A DNA stretch of 64,000 nt from Candidatus Hadersleviella danica. GTDB lineage: Bacteria > Chloroflexota > Anaerolineae > Promineifilales > Promineifilaceae. The translations under genes and the position numbers were made by a program. The notes beneath the pieces were generated by a model. It made no database searches. It saw only the letters and a program-made list of their open reading frames with translations, and was not told the origin of the DNA. Positions 60,915 through 64,000 of the stretch are shown here, piece by piece; position 1 is the stretch's first letter; each line of letters starts with the position of its first letter. Where the stretch lies: the NCBI GenBank assembly GCA_016711405.1, contig JADJSZ010000005.1, forward strand, positions 138,100 through 202,099. The letters are read 5' to 3'.

Positions 60915-62013
60915 ATAAATACTTTACGAGGTTTTCGTCTTATGAAGTATTTTTATCCTTTTTAAATTTAATTGTATTATGGGTTCTGATTGGAATTGCA
61001 ACTTTGTTGTTTTATGGATTAGAGTTAAGCAATTATACCGTTTATGAAAATTTTTTATTGACTCCCACAGAAGCGCAAAACAATTTACATACCATCTTTA
61101 CGGTAACAATCTTAGCAGTTCTTTTATCCTCAATTGTATTTAAGTTTCTAAGGGTTTCTTTTCTGGATATTTTATTTGAATTCTTATTGAATCTTTTCGC
61201 GAAAAAATTTTCCTTTCTAAAAGAGATTGTGTTTTGCACAAAACTGTTGATTGGATAAGTTCGATACTTCATAAGGTTTTGGTTTTGTAGCTCTGTTACT
61301 TCAAGCAAAAAAAATGGCTCAGAAATATCTATTCTTGGAATATACTTCTGAAACTGGTTTGTTGTTATTGGGTGGGTGGTTTTCAGTGTGGGTAGGCTAT
61401 CTATTTAGTCAAAACAATTTGTTCTTTTCAGTCTGGAGTAGGCTTTCTTTTGCTCATCAGTTTATTTTCAATTTGCTCGTAATATGGCCGTTGTCTATTG
61501 TATTATTTCTATCTTATATAAGGATGTATGTCATATACAAAAGGTTGATTATTCAAGTTGATAAAATTAGCGACGAACTTGTTGAAAAATGTCAAGAAGG
61601 ATTGGCGAAGTATCGCTTTTTGCATCTATTTATCAATAATCGTCGAGAAAATTTTGTGAGCCAATTTTCTCAAATTACATCTTTGCCAATATTTTAAGTG
61701 CGGCAATCGCCGCCATAACAATTATAGGTGTTGCAAACTTAGTCATTGATTTTGTTAAAACCTATATTAGTAGCACCGCAGACCAATTTCATTTATATAT
61801 TTGGTTCCGTTAATGGGAGCAGGTCTTCTTTGGCTTGAAAAAATAAGTGAGCATGTGATGAAATTAAGGTCACTAAATGTCTTAGTTGGTGCAGTTCAAA
61901 TTGCTCAAGAAGTCCAAAATCAACAAGACGTTAAACAAATTGAGCCAGACAAACCAGAACGATTCATACACAAACTAACTTCGTGGTTGGGTGGGTACAA
62001 AAGCCAAAGGTAG
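60915..62013 (+). pseudogene. Low-GC membrane-protein remnant (frame-disrupted)
   Basis: Three open pieces in three frames: to 61258 (FLNLIVLWVLIGIATLLFYGLE, TIFTVTILAVLLSSIVFKFL), 61314-61697 (GLLLLGGWFSVWVGYLF, FIFNLLVIWPLSIVLFLSYI) and 61801-62013 (SEHVMKLRSLNVLVGAV). Between them, near 61698-61800, another frame reads AAIAAITIIGVANLVIDFVK. Together they look like one or two polytopic membrane proteins with frameshifts, of much lower GC than the surroundings. Either a horizontally acquired gene or poorly sequenced DNA. Function unknown. Confidence 0.5.
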
Positions 62014-62075
62014 GGAGTCTTTAGCTTATGTAACTTAGCCCGTTTGTTGTGGGGATGCCCTGAGGAGCTAACGAT

Positions 62076-63122
62076 ATGTCTGCCTATAAATGGCTGGTTG
62101 GGATTTTTCTGTGTGGCTGGTTGATGGCTTGCACGGCCGCTCCTACCCCTCTTCCCCCTTCGCCAACTGCTCGTTTGCCCCGCCCCACAGCCACAACGGC
62201 CGTGCCCACCCCCACCCCACTGCGGTGGTGGCACCCCACCCACCCCATACCAACCATCACCCCCTACCGTTGCCATCCCCCACGGCCGTGCCCCCTGCGC
62301 GAAACCTACTGCCTGTGGTCAGGCGATACGCTCTACGATATTGCCCTGACCGCGGAGGTCGATTTTACCGAAACCGTGCGGCTGAATGAAGAGATTTACA
62401 CAGGTTTTTCAGGTAGCACAGTGCATTTGCCAGCGGGAGCAATCCCGCCTGCTCTGTGGGAACGCCCACGGCCGACTGTAACCACCTTGGCCGATTTGCC
62501 GTTTGGCGAATCAGGCTATTTTTTAGCGGCCGATAACCGCACCAAACGGGTCGCCCTGACCTTTGATATTGGCTATGTGCCTGAAAACGAACCACTCTTC
62601 GCCTATCTGGCCAGCCGTAATGTGCAATCCACATTCTTTGTGCTGGGGGTGAGCATGAGCAAACGCCCCGAGGTGGTGGAGGCGATTTTGGCCAATGGGC
62701 ATGAGTTGGGCAACCATTCATGGTCGCATGGCAACATGCAGTGGATGACAGACGCGGAAATTTTGGCGGAGTTGCGGGACACGGAAACGGCCGTGCAAAA
62801 TGCGTTCCCCCGAGCCAGCACCAAACCCTTCTTTCGCGCCCCATTTGGCGCACTCACTCGCTCTGTCATTCAATTGGCCGCCCAAGAGGGGTATGTATTG
62901 ATAGGTTGGACGGTGGATAGCCAAGATTGGCTGGAGGGAGCCACCAGCGAGACGATTTATGAGCGTGTCATCACGTTTGCCTGCCCCGGAGCTATCATCG
63001 TCATGCACGACATGAATGCCGCCAAATGGGATGCTTTGCCACGGATCATAGATTTTTTGCAAGCCAATGGGTATGAGTTGGTTCGGCTCTCTGAGTTGCT
63101 CCCGCCAGTGGGCGAACCTTAG
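62076..63122 (+). CDS. Lipoprotein with LysM-like region and polysaccharide deacetylase (NodB) domain
   Basis: A 348-residue exported enzyme. The N-terminus is a lipoprotein signal (MSAYKWLVGIFLCGWLMAC), then a Pro/Thr linker, then a LysM-like segment (CLWSGDTLYDIALTAEVDFTETVRLNE, ending STVHLPAG) that would bind peptidoglycan. The CE4 domain shows VALTFDIGYVPENE (motif 1 is normally TFDDG; the second Asp, a metal ligand, is Ile here), GHELGNHSWSH (motif 2), PFFRAPFG (motif 3) and IIVMHDM (motif 5). The altered motif may reduce or change catalysis. Probably a cell-wall deacetylase or an inactive relative. Confidence 0.88.
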   Translation: MSAYKWLVGIFLCGWLMACTAAPTPLPPSPTARLPRPTATTAVPTPTPLRWWHPTHPIPTITPYRCHPPRPCPLRETYCLWSGDTLYDIALTAEVDFTETVRLNEEIYTGFSGSTVHLPAGAIPPALWERPRPTVTTLADLPFGESGYFLAADNRTKRVALTFDIGYVPENEPLFAYLASRNVQSTFFVLGVSMSKRPEVVEAILANGHELGNHSWSHGNMQWMTDAEILAELRDTETAVQNAFPRASTKPFFRAPFGALTRSVIQLAAQEGYVLIGWTVDSQDWLEGATSETIYERVITFACPGAIIVMHDMNAAKWDALPRIIDFLQANGYELVRLSELLPPVGEP

Positions 63123-63303
63123 TCCCTCTTGTTTGCGGCGTTCTCCTGACTATCCCAGCGAAGTGGAGTGGTCAGGAGACTGTCTACCGCCCATTTGGGA
63201 TTTGACGACGCAGGTGGGGCTGGTCTAGGTGGTGACGCGCAATGTCGCTGATTTTCGGGGGTTTGGAGTGGGTGTGTTGAATCCGTTTGAGGGGTAGGGG
63301 GGC

Positions 63304-63336
63304 AAAAAAACGGCCGTCTCGGGGGGAGACGGCCGT
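63304..63336 (-). terminator. CGGCCG-based terminator, copy of 20720-20752
   Basis: ACGGCCGTCTC (63310-63320), five G, GAGACGGCCGT (63326-63336); on the minus strand followed by seven T. It lies 28 bp after the corrected stop of higA and would end the higBA transcript. Confidence 0.8.
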
Positions 63337-63363
63337 ACATGGTTTGCCGAGATGTTGGCTTCG

Positions 63364-63653
63364 CTAAACAGCGACGAGGTTTTTGACCTTGAGTAACGGC
63401 TGTTTTGTCGTGCTTGCCACAAATCGTACTGGGCTTGTTGGTTCAGCCAGCTTTCGGCCGAGGTGTCGAAGGCGAGGGAGAGGCGAATGGCCATTTCGGG
63501 GCTGATGCCTGCGCGGCCGTTGAGAATGGCGGACAAGGTTTTGCGGCTGACATCCAAGGCTTCGGTCGCTTGGGTGATGGTTAGCCCCAATGGTTCAAGG
63601 CATAGCTCTTTGAGGATTTCGCCCGGATGGGGTGGATTATACATTTGCATCAT
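63364..63653 (-). CDS. higA: HigA-type antitoxin (XRE/HTH), one frameshift near the end
   Basis: Antitoxin of a HigBA toxin-antitoxin pair; the HTH protein binds the operon promoter and neutralises the toxin. ATG at 63653 gives MMQMYNPPHPGEILKELCLEPLGLTITQATEALDVSRKTLSAILN, the HigA pattern PHPGEIL. Helix SPEMAIRLSLAFDTSAESWLNQQAQYDLWQA follows. After QNSRYSR the printed frame runs into a terminator, but adding one G to a GG run at about 63390 gives VKNLVAV and a stop at 63364, which is the normal HigA ending. The start lies nine bases past the toxin stop, typical of this operon order (toxin first). Confidence 0.85.
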
Positions 63654-63662
63654 GTTGCACAC

Positions 63663-63945
63663 CTCAGTGGTAATCTTCGTAGTTTACGATAGTCACGTCT
63701 TGGCCATCGAACTGAAATGTGATGCGCCAATTGCCGCTCACGCGAACCGACCATGTTCCTTGGCGGTCTCTTTAACTCGTGCAAGTACATGCCGGGCAAG
63801 TTCATATCACGAGGGCTGGTTGAGGCATTGAGCCGGCCAAGAATGAGTCTCAATTTGCTGGCATGAGTGGCTTGGATTCCTATTTTGGAACCCGTTAAGA
63901 AAATTTTTCTAAGCCCTTGTGTTTAAAGCTCTTAATCACGTGCAT
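63663..63945 (-). CDS. higB: HigB-type toxin (RelE superfamily), two one-base frameshifts
   Basis: Ribosome-dependent mRNA endonuclease toxin. From a start near 63945 (or GTG 63939) the reading is VIKSFKHKGLEKFF, then the frame shifts at about 63896 (TTTT should be TTTTT), giving TGSKIGIQATHASKLRLILGRLNA and MNLPGMYLHELK. It shifts again near 63775 (one G lost), giving RQGTWSVRVSGNWRITFQFDGQDVTIVNYEDYH and the stop at 63663. These match the HigB family in full. Both shifts are homopolymer losses, so the toxin is probably functional in the organism. Directly followed by higA. Confidence 0.85.
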
Positions 63946-64000
63946 TAGTGTAACCAATGTGGTTACGTAAAGCAAATTGTTTGATAGGCGGATGTGGTGG

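Noticed and set aside
63225..63363. C-terminal extension of HigA through the terminator
   Set aside because: Adding one G restores the normal VKNLVAV ending and the extension is translation of the hairpin.

Overview
The window looks like a Chloroflexota chromosome, probably of the Anaerolineae type. Bulk base composition is moderately GC-rich. Supporting signs are an FMN-riboswitch-controlled ribX-ribY pair (an arrangement known from Chloroflexus), secreted proteins with Pro/Thr-rich TATAVPT linkers, a C-terminal VYLPIV tail on a beta-propeller protein, nSTAND-WD40 and FHA-kinase signalling proteins, and an F420/LLM-type oxidoreductase. The taxonomic call is inference; there is no rRNA here.

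Layout. 1-3.5 kb: end of an oligopeptide ABC ATPase, a secreted M6-like metallopeptidase and a VOC protein. 3.5-8.1 kb, minus strand: FMN riboswitch, ribX, ribY, a small membrane protein and a GT4 glycosyltransferase. 8.1-14.8 kb: LLM oxidoreductase, TetR regulator with its operator, a membrane/SRPBCC protein, a CrtI-like oxidoreductase and a GT39-like membrane protein. 15.0-17.8 kb: a cluster of three decayed insertion sequences (IS1595, IS701 and IS110 types). 18-30.5 kb: an alpha/beta hydrolase-acyl-CoA ligase fusion, an MBL-fold protein, FmdB, a PH-like protein, a two-component system, an FG-GAP protein, a HAD phosphatase, PlsC and others. 30.6-38.5 kb: tRNA-Ser(GGA), a large sensor kinase, two tandem copies of an apparent small RNA gene and an nSTAND-WD40 protein. 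38.5-43.7 kb: GNAT, two GT2 enzymes, a 21-bp minisatellite and two MITE-like elements. 43.8-49.5 kb: an FHA-pseudokinase-kinase, HMG-CoA reductase and enoyl-CoA hydratase. 49.6-60.4 kb: VOC, acetyl-CoA synthetase, methyltransferase, RsfS, a split membrane Cas4-like nuclease, Rieske protein, Pth and Mfd. 60.4-62.0 kb: a low-GC, poor-quality island. 62.0 kb to the end: LysM/polysaccharide deacetylase and a HigBA toxin-antitoxin pair.

Three genome-wide habits stand out. First, the palindrome CGGCCG (often ACGGCCGT) is scattered through genes and terminator stems at a density far above expectation, resembling the HIP1 palindrome of cyanobacteria. Second, many intergenic gaps contain heptanucleotide tandem repeats with unrelated unit sequences, frequently arranged as hairpins. 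Third, at least ten conserved genes carry single frameshifts, several of which are repaired by adding one base to a homopolymer, so most look like consensus errors rather than true pseudogenes.

Functionally the window is a mix of housekeeping (mfd, pth, rsfS, tRNA), envelope glycan synthesis, lipid and acyl-CoA metabolism, riboflavin uptake, and signalling. The most original candidates are the tandem small RNA pair at 33.8-34.06 kb, the MITE whose terminal repeat matches the end of the IS701 remnant, the MITE with a 10-bp target duplication at 41.9 kb, and the split membrane-anchored Cas4-like nuclease.
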